From Armatimonadota bacterium (GTDB lineage Bacteria; Armatimonadota; Fimbriimonadia; Fimbriimonadales; Fimbriimonadaceae), in the NCBI GenBank assembly GCA_022563855.1, contig JADFMN010000013.1, positions 1 to 64,000 on the forward strand: DNA of 64,000 nucleotides, given 5' to 3'. Under the pieces are notes generated by a model that was not told where the DNA came from, did not search any database, and saw only the letters and a list, made by a program, of their open reading frames with translations. Made by a program: the position numbers and the translations under genes. How positions within the stretch are numbered: the stretch's first letter is position 1; each line of letters starts with the position of its first letter. This document shows, piece by piece, positions 16,411 through 25,440 of the stretch.

Positions 16411-17403
16411 CTACATTTCCTCAATACGTCGGAGCCAAGTTTCCTCTCGATTCTGTTGAACGACATGCGTCTGAATCTTGGGTGACCACGAAGGCGTCGA
16501 GGCCCAGAACACGTCAATCGAATCATCCGATACGAATGCCGACAACAAGACTTTGTCCTTCAAGATTCTCACCAGCGTCTCCGTGGTAAGAAGTTCCAAA
16601 AAGAGCAATTGCTGATTTGCCAGTTTTTGAATTCTAAATGCCGGCGGAAGTGCGTGTAAGTGGGCCGTCGAACTCCTCAGGTCATACGCCTCCCTCAACA
16701 TTTTCCTGTACTTCGTGCCAGTCAAAACAGCAGCGCGCCTTTCAAAGTCCGCAGCCCCGCTACCTTGACGTGTCTTCAGAACACCATCCAAGGTGCGAAC
16801 AAACATGTGCATGCGTTCATATGGATTCTGCTCTACGCAAGCGCGGCAGTACGAATTCAACGTGCGCCTGAAGCGCATCCACTTTGTCGGACTTGAATAT
16901 ACGGCTGCAATTATTTCCGCCAGTGCTATCGCTTCAAGTAAGACTTGGCGGTCTGCAAATATGCACTTTGCTTCTTTGTACTGATAGAGTGCCTTTCCCT
17001 GAGTACTGGCTCCGTGTATCCGAATCTCGCGTTCTTCGTCATATCCACCGCGCACAACAATGTGATCCTCCGTCTTGGAGCCCAACAACGCAAGTGCTAT
17101 TCGAATGTAAGTTATCCTATCGTTCAAATGTCGCATTTCCGTACTCCGCACTGTTTGCGGCCCTTTCGGTTGCCCGTGCGCCACGATCTTGACAGAGGCG
17201 TCCGCGATGTCCTCTATCACGAACTCTCCAAGCTTTCTCGACCAATAGCTGCCTAGCTCAAACGGTAGGTCATTGGAGATAAGTAGTCCCTCCTTCTCGA
17301 TATCCTCAAATCCAAGTTGTGCGCCGATCACGTTCAAACATGCGCAGACAAACACTTCTCCGTCAGGTAAAGACCATCTCACTTCACGTTCCCTTTGTGC
17401 CAT
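16411..17403 (-). CDS. Apea-like HEPN-domain protein
   Basis: A 330-residue protein whose C-terminal third matches the Apea-like HEPN pattern: RTLDGVLKTRQG, ERRAAVLTG, then YRKMLREAYDLRSSTAH. The HEPN ribonuclease motif Rx4H is present as Arg243...His248. HEPN proteins are often RNases in abortive infection or toxin systems, and some act only as scaffolds. The N-terminal ~200 residues are unassigned. A strong GGAGGAA ribosome site lies upstream of ATG 17403. Base composition is more A+T-rich than neighbours. A defence role, with the small membrane protein downstream, is inferred. Confidence 0.65.
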   Translation of the reverse strand: MAQREREVRWSLPDGEVFVCACLNVIGAQLGFEDIEKEGLLISNDLPFELGSYWSRKLGEFVIEDIADASVKIVAHGQPKGPQTVRSTEMRHLNDRITYIRIALALLGSKTEDHIVVRGGYDEEREIRIHGASTQGKALYQYKEAKCIFADRQVLLEAIALAEIIAAVYSSPTKWMRFRRTLNSYCRACVEQNPYERMHMFVRTLDGVLKTRQGSGAADFERRAAVLTGTKYRKMLREAYDLRSSTAHLHALPPAFRIQKLANQQLLFLELLTTETLVRILKDKVLLSAFVSDDSIDVFWASTPSWSPKIQTHVVQQNREETWLRRIEEM

Positions 17404-17436
17404 TTATCAACATTCCTCCGTAACTGACTCCTACGG

Positions 17437-19014
17437 CTACAAGCCCAGCTTCGGCCACAGCACGTCGATCTTAGCTTTCACGTCGTCGGACATGGTGATC
17501 AGTTTGGGGAAGTCGCGGGAGAAGCCGTTCTCGCCGGGCCATTTGTGGGTGCAGTCGAAGCCGATCTTGCCGCCAAATCCCTCGGCCATTGCAGCGTGGT
17601 CGAGCTGGTCCACAGGTCCCCGTGTGTGCAGAGCGTCGCGGCCGGGGTCGCAGTTTGCGCCTAGCCGGAACAGCACCTGCCCGACGTCCTGCACGTCGCA
17701 GTCCTCGTCGAACACGAACACGAACTTCGTGAACGACATCCCGCCGAGCCCCCAGATCGCGCTCATCACCTTGTACGCGTGCCCCGGATACTTTTTCTTG
17801 ATCGAGACGAACGCGACGTTGTGGAAGCACGCCGCGACCGGCAGGTGGATGTCCACGATCTCGGGCACGGTCAGGCGGATCATCGGCATGAAGATCCGCT
17901 CGACCGCCTTGCCCATCCAGCCGTCCTCCATCGGCGGCTGTCCGACGATCGTCGCGGGGTAGACCGGCCGCTCGCGCTGAGTCATGCACGTCACGTGGAA
18001 CACCGGAAAATCGTAAGCCAGCGAGTAGTAGCCGGTGTGGTCGCCGAACGGGCCTTCTAATCGAGACTCCGAAGGATCGACGTACCCCTCCAGCACGATC
18101 TCCGCGTCCGCCGGCACTTTCAGATCGACCGTCTTGCACTTGACCAGCTCCGCGCTCTTTTGTCTTAGGAACCCTGCAAAAGCCATCTCGTCCATGCCAG
18201 GCGGGAGCGGCGCGATCGCACTGAAAGTGTAAGCCGGATCCCCTCCTAGGGCGACCGCGACCTCGATGTTCTGTTTCTTCTCGGCGGCTTCTTCCATGTG
18301 CCGCGCGCCGGTCTTGTGCATCTGCCAGTGCATGCCGCAGGTGTTCTTGTCGTAGAGCTGCATGCGGTACAGGCCGACGTTGCGCTTGCCGGTGTTCGGG
18401 TCGTTGGTGAAGACCAGCGGGAGGGTGATGAACGGCCCGCCGTCCTCGGGCCAGCAGGTCTGGATCGGGAGCTTGGTCAGGTCGATCTCGTCTCCCTCCA
18501 TCACGACCTCTTGGCAGATGCCCGACTTGACCGTCTTCGGGATCGCGTGCTTGACCTCCTTGAACGCCTTAACGGCAATTCGAAGACCTTCCTTGGGAGA
18601 TTTCGGAATCGGCGGGGGCAGTAACGCCGCGATCCGCTCGGCGTGCTCCTCGAAGTCGTCGCAGCTCAGCGCCATGCTCATGCGTTTGCGCGTGCCCATC
18701 ACGTTGATGGACAGTGACATATTGTATCGGAGCCCCCCTCCTCCATTCTTGCCCTGCGAAATGGAGGAGGGGGGTTGGGGGGTGGAGGAGTGGATCGACT
18801 CATGCCCCATCACCGCGCTCATTGGGTCGGGCGTCCCCATCCTATGCGGCGGTCCGACGACGTTCTCGAACAGCAGCGCAGGCCCGCCCGCCTTCATCAC
18901 CCGGTCGGCGATCTCGGTGATCTCCAAGTACGGGGAAACAGGCTCCTTGATACGCTTGAGCTCGCCCTTGCTTTCAAGGACTTCGAGGAAGTGCTGATAG
19001 TCGCGGTACGCCAC
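17437..19014 (-). CDS. ubiD: UbiD-family decarboxylase with in-frame repeat insertion
   Basis: A 525-residue prenyl-FMN-type (UbiD) decarboxylase family member. Family signatures are EGPFGDHTGYYS, LPIQTCWPEDGGPFITLPL and FVFDEDCDVQDVGQVLFRL. It could act on 4-hydroxybenzoate-type or other aromatic acids; no ubiX is in the window. Between GPPHRMGT and LSINVMGTRKRM, residues about 71-98 (HESIHSSTPQ...GGGG) have no counterpart in the family. They are encoded by a palindromic repeat (18733-18774). The GTG start at 19014 follows TAAACT by 6 nt without a Shine-Dalgarno. Confidence 0.88.
   Translation of the reverse strand: MAYRDYQHFLEVLESKGELKRIKEPVSPYLEITEIADRVMKAGGPALLFENVVGPPHRMGTPDPMSAVMGHESIHSSTPQPPSSISQGKNGGGGLRYNMSLSINVMGTRKRMSMALSCDDFEEHAERIAALLPPPIPKSPKEGLRIAVKAFKEVKHAIPKTVKSGICQEVVMEGDEIDLTKLPIQTCWPEDGGPFITLPLVFTNDPNTGKRNVGLYRMQLYDKNTCGMHWQMHKTGARHMEEAAEKKQNIEVAVALGGDPAYTFSAIAPLPPGMDEMAFAGFLRQKSAELVKCKTVDLKVPADAEIVLEGYVDPSESRLEGPFGDHTGYYSLAYDFPVFHVTCMTQRERPVYPATIVGQPPMEDGWMGKAVERIFMPMIRLTVPEIVDIHLPVAACFHNVAFVSIKKKYPGHAYKVMSAIWGLGGMSFTKFVFVFDEDCDVQDVGQVLFRLGANCDPGRDALHTRGPVDQLDHAAMAEGFGGKIGFDCTHKWPGENGFSRDFPKLITMSDDVKAKIDVLWPKLGL
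18733..18774. repeat. Perfect 14-bp inverted repeat inside ubiD
   Basis: CCCCCCTCCTCCAT at 18733-18746 pairs with ATGGAGGAGGGGGG at 18761-18774 around a 14-nt loop. A TTGGGGGGTGGAGGAG tail follows. It accounts for the extra ~28 residues in UbiD. Confidence 0.8.
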
Positions 19015-19020
19015 AGCGCT

Positions 19021-19026
19021 AGTTTA
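19021..19026 (-). promoter_or_regulatory. -10 box TAAACT for ubiD
   Basis: It ends 6 nt before the GTG start, leaving almost no leader; no Shine-Dalgarno is present. Confidence 0.5.
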
Positions 19027-19107
19027 CGCTAGGGGCGCAAACTGACTCTCGCCGGGCTGACTCTTGGCTCCCGCCTGACTCGTGTTCCTGTCACTGAGGT
19101 GATTTGC

Positions 19108-19986
19108 CTACCGTCCAGACGCGACGCCGAGTATCCGATCGGCGAGTCCCTCAGGGTCGTCGCCCGCCAACTGCGCGTGATGCAGACCCTCGACGAGCCA
19201 GAGGTCTGCGCCGCTGGCCGCGGCCAGCTTTTCTGCGTTGTGCGTGCCGAACATCGCGTCTTCCGTGCCGTGGATGACGAGCGCTGGGCCGCTCCACTTC
19301 TTCGCGCCGTCCACGGGCCTCACCTTCGACGGATCGATGCCGCCCTGGATGTTCGCGAACCAGATGACAGGGCGCATCAGGCCCGATCCACCTCGGAACG
19401 CGCTTTTCATGAACTCGTCGGATGCACTCTCGAGAGTCGCGAAAGCGCCCTCGGTCACCACGGCGTCGAACAACTCCGGGTGCTCGCCCGCAGCCAGCCA
19501 ACACGCTGAACCGCCGAGAGAAACGCCGAACAGGACGACCTTGACGTCGCCTTCGTACTGCGCCCTGGCCCAACGGGCTGCCGACGCGATCTCCGCCGCT
19601 TCGCCCGGGCCGAAGCCCACCATCTCCGCAAGGCTCGCGTCCTGCCCGTGCATCGCGGGCGCGACGATCTCAGCGCGCTGTTCGAGAAGTTCGATGAGGA
19701 GCGGCCAGTGGTCGCGGTTGGCGCCGTAGCCGTGCACCAGGATGACGACCGTGTCGTGCTCGGGCTCGCCCGTTGCGAGCGATCGCGACGCCCAGGCGAC
19801 GAGGTCGTGCGGTTCGTGGTCGATGATGACGGCCCGCATGGAGCTCGGCATCCATTCGGCGACGTTCCGAGGCGGCTTCACATAGCCGCTCGCCAAGTAC
19901 CAGCAAAGTCCGAAATAAAGGAGCGGCAACACGCCGAAGTAAACGACCAATCTGATCCACATCCGCTTGCGCCGTTGCGCTTTCAT
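19108..19986 (-). CDS. Membrane-anchored alpha/beta hydrolase
   Basis: About 292 residues. The N-terminus is basic and then spans the membrane (WIRLVVYFGVLPLLYFGLCWYL). The fold has the oxyanion motif VHGYGANRDHW, the nucleophile elbow GVSLGG, Asp in HGTEDAMFG and the catalytic His in EGLHHAQLAGD, so the triad is complete. It is probably an esterase or peptidase-like hydrolase facing one side of the membrane; the substrate is unknown. ATG 19986 is chosen over an upstream ATG because TAACCT lies 7 nt before it. It is an intact relative of the truncated hydrolase at 1752-2495. Confidence 0.8.
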   Translation of the reverse strand: MKAQRRKRMWIRLVVYFGVLPLLYFGLCWYLASGYVKPPRNVAEWMPSSMRAVIIDHEPHDLVAWASRSLATGEPEHDTVVILVHGYGANRDHWPLLIELLEQRAEIVAPAMHGQDASLAEMVGFGPGEAAEIASAARWARAQYEGDVKVVLFGVSLGGSACWLAAGEHPELFDAVVTEGAFATLESASDEFMKSAFRGGSGLMRPVIWFANIQGGIDPSKVRPVDGAKKWSGPALVIHGTEDAMFGTHNAEKLAAASGADLWLVEGLHHAQLAGDDPEGLADRILGVASGR

Positions 19987-19993
19987 GCTCCAT

Positions 19994-19999
19994 AGGTTA
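19994..19999 (-). promoter_or_regulatory. -10 box TAACCT for hydrolase
   Basis: It ends 7 nt before ATG 19986, consistent with a leaderless message. Confidence 0.45.
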
Positions 20000-20023
20000 G
20001 CCGCTACGGCTGACTCCTGCAAG

Positions 20024-20126
20024 CTGACTCTTGGCTGAAGCCTGTCTCTCGTTTCACTGACTCTCGTTCCTGCCAATGACAGCGAAGCGAGAGTCAGGAA
20101 CAAGAGTCAGCAAAGCAAGCGACAGG
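20024..20126. repeat. GACTCTC/GAGTCAG dispersed repeat cluster
   Basis: Opposed TGACTCTCGTTCCTG and CAGGAACAAGAGTCAG segments form an imperfect palindrome between the hydrolase and folD. Related fragments lie at 19037-19100, 22790-22875 and 50650-50710. Confidence 0.5.
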
Positions 20127-20966
20127 CTATTGCCGCGCAGCCGCCTCGACCGTATTCCAAAGCAGACTCGCCACGGTCATCGGCCCGACGCCGCCGGGCA
20201 CCGGCGTGATCCAAGCCGCGACCTCGGAACAAGAGGAAAACTCGCAGTCACCGACGTCCTTGTCCCGGCCTTCGACCCTGTTGTACCCGGCGTCCAAAAC
20301 GACCGCGCCGGGTTTCAGCCAGTCGCCCTTCACCATCTCAGGCCGCCCGACCGCCGCCACAACAATATCCGCTTCCCGAACCAAGGTAGGAAGATCCACA
20401 GTGCGCGAGTGGGCGATGGTCACAGTCGCGTGCCGCTCCAGGAGCATCAGCGCGGCGGGCTTGCCGAGGATTACAGATCGCCCAATCACGACCGCACGCT
20501 TCCCTTCGCACTCAATACCGTAATGGTCGAGGAGCTTCATCATCCCAAGGGGGCATGCACACCGAAAGCCGGGCAGGCCCGCCGTCAACCGACCGAGAGA
20601 CGCCGAAGTGATGCCGTCGACGTCTTTCGACGCACCGAGCGCCGACAGAGCTGCGTTCTCGTCGAGGTGCGGCGGCAAGGGGTGCTGGATCAGAATCCCG
20701 TGCACAGCAGGATCGTCGTTCAGCTCAGCAATCCGAGAAAGAAGCTCAGGTTGCGTTGTTTCGGAATCCGCCGACCAAGAGCCGCTCTCTATCCCGCACA
20801 GCCCCGCCCACTTGCGCTTCATCTTCACATAAGCCAAGGAGGCACTGTCCTGCGAAGCCACGATCGCCTCGATCCGAGGCACCACGGACATCGCAGAAAC
20901 GCGATCTTTCAACTCAGCCCGAATCTGACGCGCCAGACCGAGCCCGTCGAGGATTTCTGCGCTCAT
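20127..20966 (-). CDS. folD: Methylenetetrahydrofolate dehydrogenase / methenyltetrahydrofolate cyclohydrolase
   Basis: This bifunctional one-carbon enzyme interconverts 5,10-methylene-, methenyl- and 10-formyl-tetrahydrofolate. The catalytic pair is in SLAYVKMK (Tyr46, Lys50). The folate-site motifs ILIQHPLP and KDVDGI, the NADP loop [12 protein letters not shown] and the C-terminal [14 protein letters not shown] are all present. At 279 residues the length is normal. The ATG at 20966 overlaps the purE stop by 4 nt, so formyl-folate supply is coupled to purine synthesis. Confidence 0.95.
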   Translation of the reverse strand: MSAEILDGLGLARQIRAELKDRVSAMSVVPRIEAIVASQDSASLAYVKMKRKWAGLCGIESGSWSADSETTQPELLSRIAELNDDPAVHGILIQHPLPPHLDENAALSALGASKDVDGITSASLGRLTAGLPGFRCACPLGMMKLLDHYGIECEGKRAVVIGRSVILGKPAALMLLERHATVTIAHSRTVDLPTLVREADIVVAAVGRPEMVKGDWLKPGAVVLDAGYNRVEGRDKDVGDCEFSSCSEVAAWITPVPGGVGPMTVASLLWNTVEAAARQ

Positions 20967-21457
20967 CCTCGGCGCGACACCTCGGCGTTCTTGTCGAGCA
21001 CCATCTTCTCTTGTTCCTGCTGAAACTCATCGAGACGCGCAGACAACCCGTCATCGGAGCAAGCGAGAATCCGCACGGCGAGCAAGCCCGCGTTGGTCGC
21101 GTTGCCGATTGCCACGCATGCGACGGGTATGCCGCGCGGCATCTGCACGATCGAGTACAGCGAGTCCAACCCGTCCATTCCGCGACTCTTCACAGGCACG
21201 CCGATAACGGGAAGCGAAGTCAGCGAAGCGACCATGCCCGGTAGATGCGCAGCACCCCCAGCCCCCGCAATGATCACGCGCAGTCCGCGAGAGCGAGCAG
21301 ACTTGGCGTATTCGACCATCCGATCAGGCGTCCGGTGCGCACTCACGATCTCAAGCTCATAAGGAACCTCGAAATCCTTCATGACGACCTCTGCCGCCTC
21401 CATGGTTTCGAGGTCGCTGTCCGACCCCATGATGATTCCGACGACCGGCTCCGACAT
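20963..21457 (-). CDS. purE: 5-(carboxyamino)imidazole ribonucleotide mutase
   Basis: PurE converts N5-CAIR to CAIR in purine synthesis. Family motifs are complete: GSDSDLETM (residues 11-19), [10 protein letters not shown] (active-site region, His41), [12 protein letters not shown] and [15 protein letters not shown], the last with a slightly unusual Arg in the usual substrate loop. At 164 residues the length is typical of class I PurE. Start ATG 21457 has TATCCT 6 nt upstream and no Shine-Dalgarno. It overlaps folD by 4 nt downstream; no purK is visible here. Confidence 0.94.
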   Translation of the reverse strand: MSEPVVGIIMGSDSDLETMEAAEVVMKDFEVPYELEIVSAHRTPDRMVEYAKSARSRGLRVIIAGAGGAAHLPGMVASLTSLPVIGVPVKSRGMDGLDSLYSIVQMPRGIPVACVAIGNATNAGLLAVRILACSDDGLSARLDEFQQEQEKMVLDKNAEVSRRG

Positions 21458-21463
21458 GGCACT

Positions 21464-21469
21464 AGGATA
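21464..21469 (-). promoter_or_regulatory. -10 box TATCCT for purE-folD
   Basis: It ends 6 nt before ATG 21457, implying a leaderless or near-leaderless transcript. Confidence 0.5.
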
Positions 21470-21597
21470 CACCTTCGAACGTGTGGAAAAGTTCGGTTCC
21501 CAATTCCTGCCCGGGTTGCGGCTTTTCCAGGTTCGTTCACGTCCTAAATGACGGCTCTGCTCGTGTGCGGAGCACTGGTCGTTACAAGGACCGAACG

Positions 21598-22713
21598 ATG
21601 ACAGGAAGAAACCTCTTCGACTCACAGGTAGTCATCAAGGTGATGGGTGTCGGCGGCGGCGGGTGCAACGCCGTCAACCGCATGATTCAGACCGCTCTAG
21701 AGGGCGTGAAATTCGTCGCGCTCAACACGGACATGCAGGCGCTGAACGCATGCTACGCCGAAAAGAAGCTGGCTCTGGGCGATATGATTACGCGAGGACT
21801 CGGCACCGGCGGCGACCCGACCAAAGGCCAAGCTGCGGCCAAGGAGAGCGAGCACGCGATCGCTGCGGAGCTGGAGGGGGTCGACATGCTCTTCATCACT
21901 GCCGGCATGGGCGGCGGGACTGGAACCGGCGCGGCGCCCATCGTCGCGCAGATCGCTCAACGGCTCGACATCTTGACGGTCGGAGTCGTGACCAAGCCGT
22001 TTGGCTTCGAGGGGCCCCGGCGACGGCGTATCGCCGAAGAGGGAATCGCCCGAATGCAGGAGCACGTGGATACTCTCATCGTCATCCCTAACGAGAAGCT
22101 GCTGACGGCGGTCGATCGCAAAACGTCGCTCGAAGACGCCTTCAGGTACGCCGACGACACCCTTCGCCAGGGGGTCCAGGGCATCAGCGACATCATTCTC
22201 AAGCCAGGGCTGATCAACGTTGACTTCGCCGACGTCAAGAGCGTCATGAAGGACGCGGGCGTCGCGCTCATGGGGCTGGGCCGAGGAACCGGGGAGCACC
22301 GAGGTCGAACTGCGGCAGAGGCTGCAGCGACGTCACCGCTGATAGAGACCGACGTTCGCGGTGCGAAGCGGCTGCTCATCAACATTACCGCCGGACCGGA
22401 CTTCAGCTTGGGCGAAGCGAACGACATCATGGAGTACGTCATGCAGTTCGCCGACGCGGAGGACGCAGCGATCTTCATGGGGCACGTCACCGACGAAAGC
22501 ATGGGCGATCAGGTCTCCGTGACCCTCCTCGCGGCCGGAATGCCTGCAGTGTCCCGCCGACAGGCCGACCGCGAAGTGTTCGTCAGAGAGGAGGCGCCGA
22601 CGTCCTCCGGCGAGGACGCCGTAGCGCGGCCAACGCTCGACGCCATCGAACTCGACGAGATCGACTTCGACATCCCGGCGTTCCTGCGGCACCAGCACTC
22701 CGGCCGAAGATAA
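21598..22713 (+). CDS. ftsZ: Cell division protein FtsZ
   Basis: This tubulin-like GTPase forms the division ring. Signatures are [13 protein letters not shown] near the N-terminus, the tubulin G-box [23 protein letters not shown] (T7 loop, GTP hydrolysis) and a C-terminal peptide ending [11 protein letters not shown] that should bind FtsA or other tethers. At about 371 residues it has a short linker. ATG 21598 is supported by AAGGA 8 nt upstream. It stands alone here, outside a division-cell-wall cluster, and is followed by a terminator. Confidence 0.97.
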   Translation: MTGRNLFDSQVVIKVMGVGGGGCNAVNRMIQTALEGVKFVALNTDMQALNACYAEKKLALGDMITRGLGTGGDPTKGQAAAKESEHAIAAELEGVDMLFITAGMGGGTGTGAAPIVAQIAQRLDILTVGVVTKPFGFEGPRRRRIAEEGIARMQEHVDTLIVIPNEKLLTAVDRKTSLEDAFRYADDTLRQGVQGISDIILKPGLINVDFADVKSVMKDAGVALMGLGRGTGEHRGRTAAEAAATSPLIETDVRGAKRLLINITAGPDFSLGEANDIMEYVMQFADAEDAAIFMGHVTDESMGDQVSVTLLAAGMPAVSRRQADREVFVREEAPTSSGEDAVARPTLDAIELDEIDFDIPAFLRHQHSGRR

Positions 22714-22751
22714 CAAACGACTTGCATCGAAACGTACTGGTCCAACGAATA

Positions 22752-22780
22752 GCCCCGCCCCCGTGGCGGGGCATTTTTTT
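22752..22780 (+). terminator. Rho-independent terminator after ftsZ
   Basis: Stem GCCCCGCC (22752-22759) pairs with GGCGGGGC (22765-22772), loop CCCGT, followed by a run of seven T (22774-22780). Confidence 0.92.
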
Positions 22781-22875
22781 GACGGGTCGCTTGCTTTGCT
22801 GGCGCTGGCTTCGCTGACACTTGCTGCGCTTACTCTCGTGACTGCCCGCAGAGTCAGCAAAGCGAGTGACGCAAC

Positions 22876-23682
22876 CTAGCGCTTGTCCAAACCCCGTGCG
22901 CCCAGGAAATCCTTTAACACGTCCCGCCCGGAGAGATGATGCTCGTCGACTCTGCGACCGCTGCGCATCGACCAGGCGACGTCCACCTTCAAGTTCTGCG
23001 AATCATTGAACGCCTTCATACGCTCGTCGTAGTCGCCGACTTCGACCTCTCGGTCGTACTTTTCGCGGAACCAAACCTTGTCCTGCGAGAGCCGAGGCTT
23101 GATCACAGCAGAGCAGTCATCGGCCGGATACCCCAGGCACAGGCCAAAGACGCCGAACGTGCCATCAGGCAACTCCAAAAGCTCGGCAACGGCCGACGGC
23201 GAGTTGCGCAGCGCCCCGATGTAGCAGATACCGATGCCGGTCGATTCGGCCGCGCACACCAGACGCTCGGCAGCGAGCGCAACATCCACCAGCGCCATGG
23301 TGTAGTACTCGTTGTAGTCCAGCCCGAGACACTCCTCGCCAACCTCTTTTGCAACCTCGCGAATGCGGAAGTGGTCGACGATAAAACAGAGGAACCAACT
23401 GGCGTCGCGAACTTGATCCTGATCCGCGCAAAGCTCGGCGATCGCGGCTCTGCGATCCCGTTCCTGGACGGAGATCACCGACCACAGTTGCAGGTTGCTG
23501 CTCGTCGCGGAGCTCTGAGCCGCCGCAATCAGCCAACGCATCGTCTGCTCCGATATCGGCGCCTCCGAGTAGTTGCGAACCGAGCGATGCGCTAGCAGCC
23601 TGGCAGGCAGTTCAGAGGGCGGCGATGAGGCGCTGGAGCCGTATCGGCGGTTCCAAGACTCCGACGGAGATTCGTCAAACAC
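22876..23682 (-). CDS. NfsA-like FMN nitroreductase-family protein
   Basis: A 268-residue flavoprotein of the nitroreductase family. ARLLAHRSVRNYSEAPI is the N-terminal FMN phosphate/Arg motif, AAQSSATSSNLQLWSVI the second FMN segment, and GICYIGALRNSP the NfsA-type core. It probably reduces nitroaromatics or quinones using NADPH, or acts as a flavin reductase. It is the last gene of a leftward operon headed by the small membrane protein at 26395. The gap to the upstream thioredoxin-like gene is 8 nt. Confidence 0.87.
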   Translation of the reverse strand: MFDESPSESWNRRYGSSASSPPSELPARLLAHRSVRNYSEAPISEQTMRWLIAAAQSSATSSNLQLWSVISVQERDRRAAIAELCADQDQVRDASWFLCFIVDHFRIREVAKEVGEECLGLDYNEYYTMALVDVALAAERLVCAAESTGIGICYIGALRNSPSAVAELLELPDGTFGVFGLCLGYPADDCSAVIKPRLSQDKVWFREKYDREVEVGDYDERMKAFNDSQNLKVDVAWSMRSGRRVDEHHLSGRDVLKDFLGARGLDKR

Positions 23683-23690
23683 AGCCGGAA

Positions 23691-24143
23691 TTATGAACCC
23701 TCGAGGGCCGCGCTCAATTCATCGAGGTACCAGTCGATCCCGCCGTACCCCTCGACCCTTCCGATCTCTTCGCCGTCGGCGTTCATGAAAATCGTGGACG
23801 GGATGGATTTCACTTCATGCCGAATCGAGAGCTGAATCGTCGCCGGCGAGTTCATTATTATGCTGACTGGCACAAAGTCAGTCAATTGGTCGGTGATCGG
23901 CTTGTGTTCCATGGCGTCGTCAAGCAGAAACTCAGATTGATTCTCACCCGGCTTCCAAAAGACCAGCATGACGCCTTGGCCGGTCTCTTCAGCCGTCTCG
24001 AACGCCTGTGCATAGGTGTCCGTCCAGGCAACAGTGCCCAGCTTGTCGCCGTGATCAACCTTCTTAGCGCCATTCCCGCAGCCAAGCAACGCCAAGGCAG
24101 ACAGTGCGAGCACGAGCGGGGCCAGCAATCTATAAGTACTCAT
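23691..24143 (-). CDS. Thioredoxin-fold lipoprotein lacking the CxxC active site
   Basis: A 150-residue lipoprotein with signal and lipobox LALLGC (lipid on Cys22). The rest resembles a thioredoxin fold (AFETAEETGQGVMLVFWKPG; VKSIPSTIFMNADGEEIGR, with the cis-Pro). Where CxxC would stand there is WKPGENQS, so it cannot do disulfide exchange in the usual way. It may be a chaperone-like or scaffold protein at the membrane. Its start overlaps the xylA end by 14 nt. Confidence 0.75.
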   Translation of the reverse strand: MSTYRLLAPLVLALSALALLGCGNGAKKVDHGDKLGTVAWTDTYAQAFETAEETGQGVMLVFWKPGENQSEFLLDDAMEHKPITDQLTDFVPVSIIMNSPATIQLSIRHEVKSIPSTIFMNADGEEIGRVEGYGGIDWYLDELSAALEGS

Positions 24144-25440
24144 TGATCAAATTCTCAAGCCGCTCCTGCCGTCCAGACGTTCGAGCGGGCTCATCCGCCG
24201 CTCTAGCGTGTTCGGCGCACTGCTCCAGCGAACGCTCACCCTTTAGAACGCCATCCCCAAACGGATCATTCCAACCTGAGTAACGATCAGCCAAGATTCC
24301 GGCCAGTCGACCGTCTTGTCGAATCCTGCAAGCGATCTTGAGCCCGAAAGCGAAGGCGTCCATCCCCCCGATGTGCGCGTACAGCAAGTCGACCGGCTCG
24401 TGCGATGCGCGCCTGACTTTGGCGTCGAAGTTCAGACCGCCGGTGGTGAACCCTCCCATTTCCAGCACCTCGAGCATCACCTGCGTCGTGAGGTACACGT
24501 TCGTCGGAAACTGATCGGTGTCCCAGCCTAACAGCTCATCGCCGCAGTTCGCGTCTACCGAACCGAGCGCACCGGCATACCGAGCGACTCTCAGTTCGTG
24601 CTGCATCGTATGGCCGGCGAGTGTAGCGTGGTTCGTCTCAATGTTGAGCTTGAAGAACCCCATTAGCTCGAACTCCCGCAGGAAGTTCAGGCACGCCTCG
24701 ACGTCGCTGTCGTACTGGTGTTTGGTCGGCTCCATCGGCTTCGGCTCGATGTACAGCTGTCCCTTGAATCCGATCTCATCGGCGTACTCGGCCGCGAGCC
24801 TCAAGAACGTCGCCAACTGCTCCCGCTCTCTCTTTAAGTCTGTGTTCAGCAGCGTGTCGTACCCTTCGCGCCCACCCCAGAACGTGTAGCCAGCTCCGCC
24901 GAGCTTTTTCGTCGCGTCCATCGCGCTCTTGACCTGCAGCGCCGCGCGCGCAAAGACGTCCGGATTCGGGTTGGTCGCCGCACCGCACTGGTAGCGAGGA
25001 TGGCTGAACAGGTTGGCCGTACCCCAAAGCAGCCGCACACCGGTCGCCCGCTGGCGGTCCAAGGCGTACTCGACCATCTGGTCGAGATTCGCCTCGTACT
25101 CGTGAGGAGACTCGCCCTCCGGCGCGATGTCCGTGTCGTGAAAACACCAGTAGCCGACGCCAAGCTTCTGGAACAACTCGAACGCTGCGTCCATGACGAT
25201 TTTGGACTCGCCAACGTCCTTCGGCACCAGAGGCCACGGTCTGACCATGGTAGCCGAGCCGAAAGGATCGACGCCGCCGCCGCGCATCGTGTGCCAGTAG
25301 CAGACGGCGAACTTCAGGTGCTCGCGCATCGACTTGCCCGCAATCTCGGACTCGGCGTCGTAGTGCCGGAATGCCAGCGGATTCTGGCTCTCCGGGCCCT
25401 CGTAGGCAATCGGCGAATCGACCTCGGGGAAAAACGTCAC
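24130..25440 (-). CDS. xylA: Xylose isomerase
   Basis: It converts D-xylose to D-xylulose (and glucose to fructose) with two divalent metals. The catalytic pair His101/Asp104 is in CFHDTDIAPEG. The metal ligands lie in QLYIEPKPMEPTKHQYD, LNIETNHATLAGH and GSVDANCGDELLGWDTDQFP. At 436 residues with an N-terminal insert, it belongs to class II. The start overlaps the upstream secreted protein gene by 4 nt. No xylulokinase is adjacent; the divergent PfkB kinase lies just beyond the operon. Confidence 0.96.
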   Translation of the reverse strand: MTFFPEVDSPIAYEGPESQNPLAFRHYDAESEIAGKSMREHLKFAVCYWHTMRGGGVDPFGSATMVRPWPLVPKDVGESKIVMDAAFELFQKLGVGYWCFHDTDIAPEGESPHEYEANLDQMVEYALDRQRATGVRLLWGTANLFSHPRYQCGAATNPNPDVFARAALQVKSAMDATKKLGGAGYTFWGGREGYDTLLNTDLKREREQLATFLRLAAEYADEIGFKGQLYIEPKPMEPTKHQYDSDVEACLNFLREFELMGFFKLNIETNHATLAGHTMQHELRVARYAGALGSVDANCGDELLGWDTDQFPTNVYLTTQVMLEVLEMGGFTTGGLNFDAKVRRASHEPVDLLYAHIGGMDAFAFGLKIACRIRQDGRLAGILADRYSGWNDPFGDGVLKGERSLEQCAEHARAADEPARTSGRQERLENLINEYL

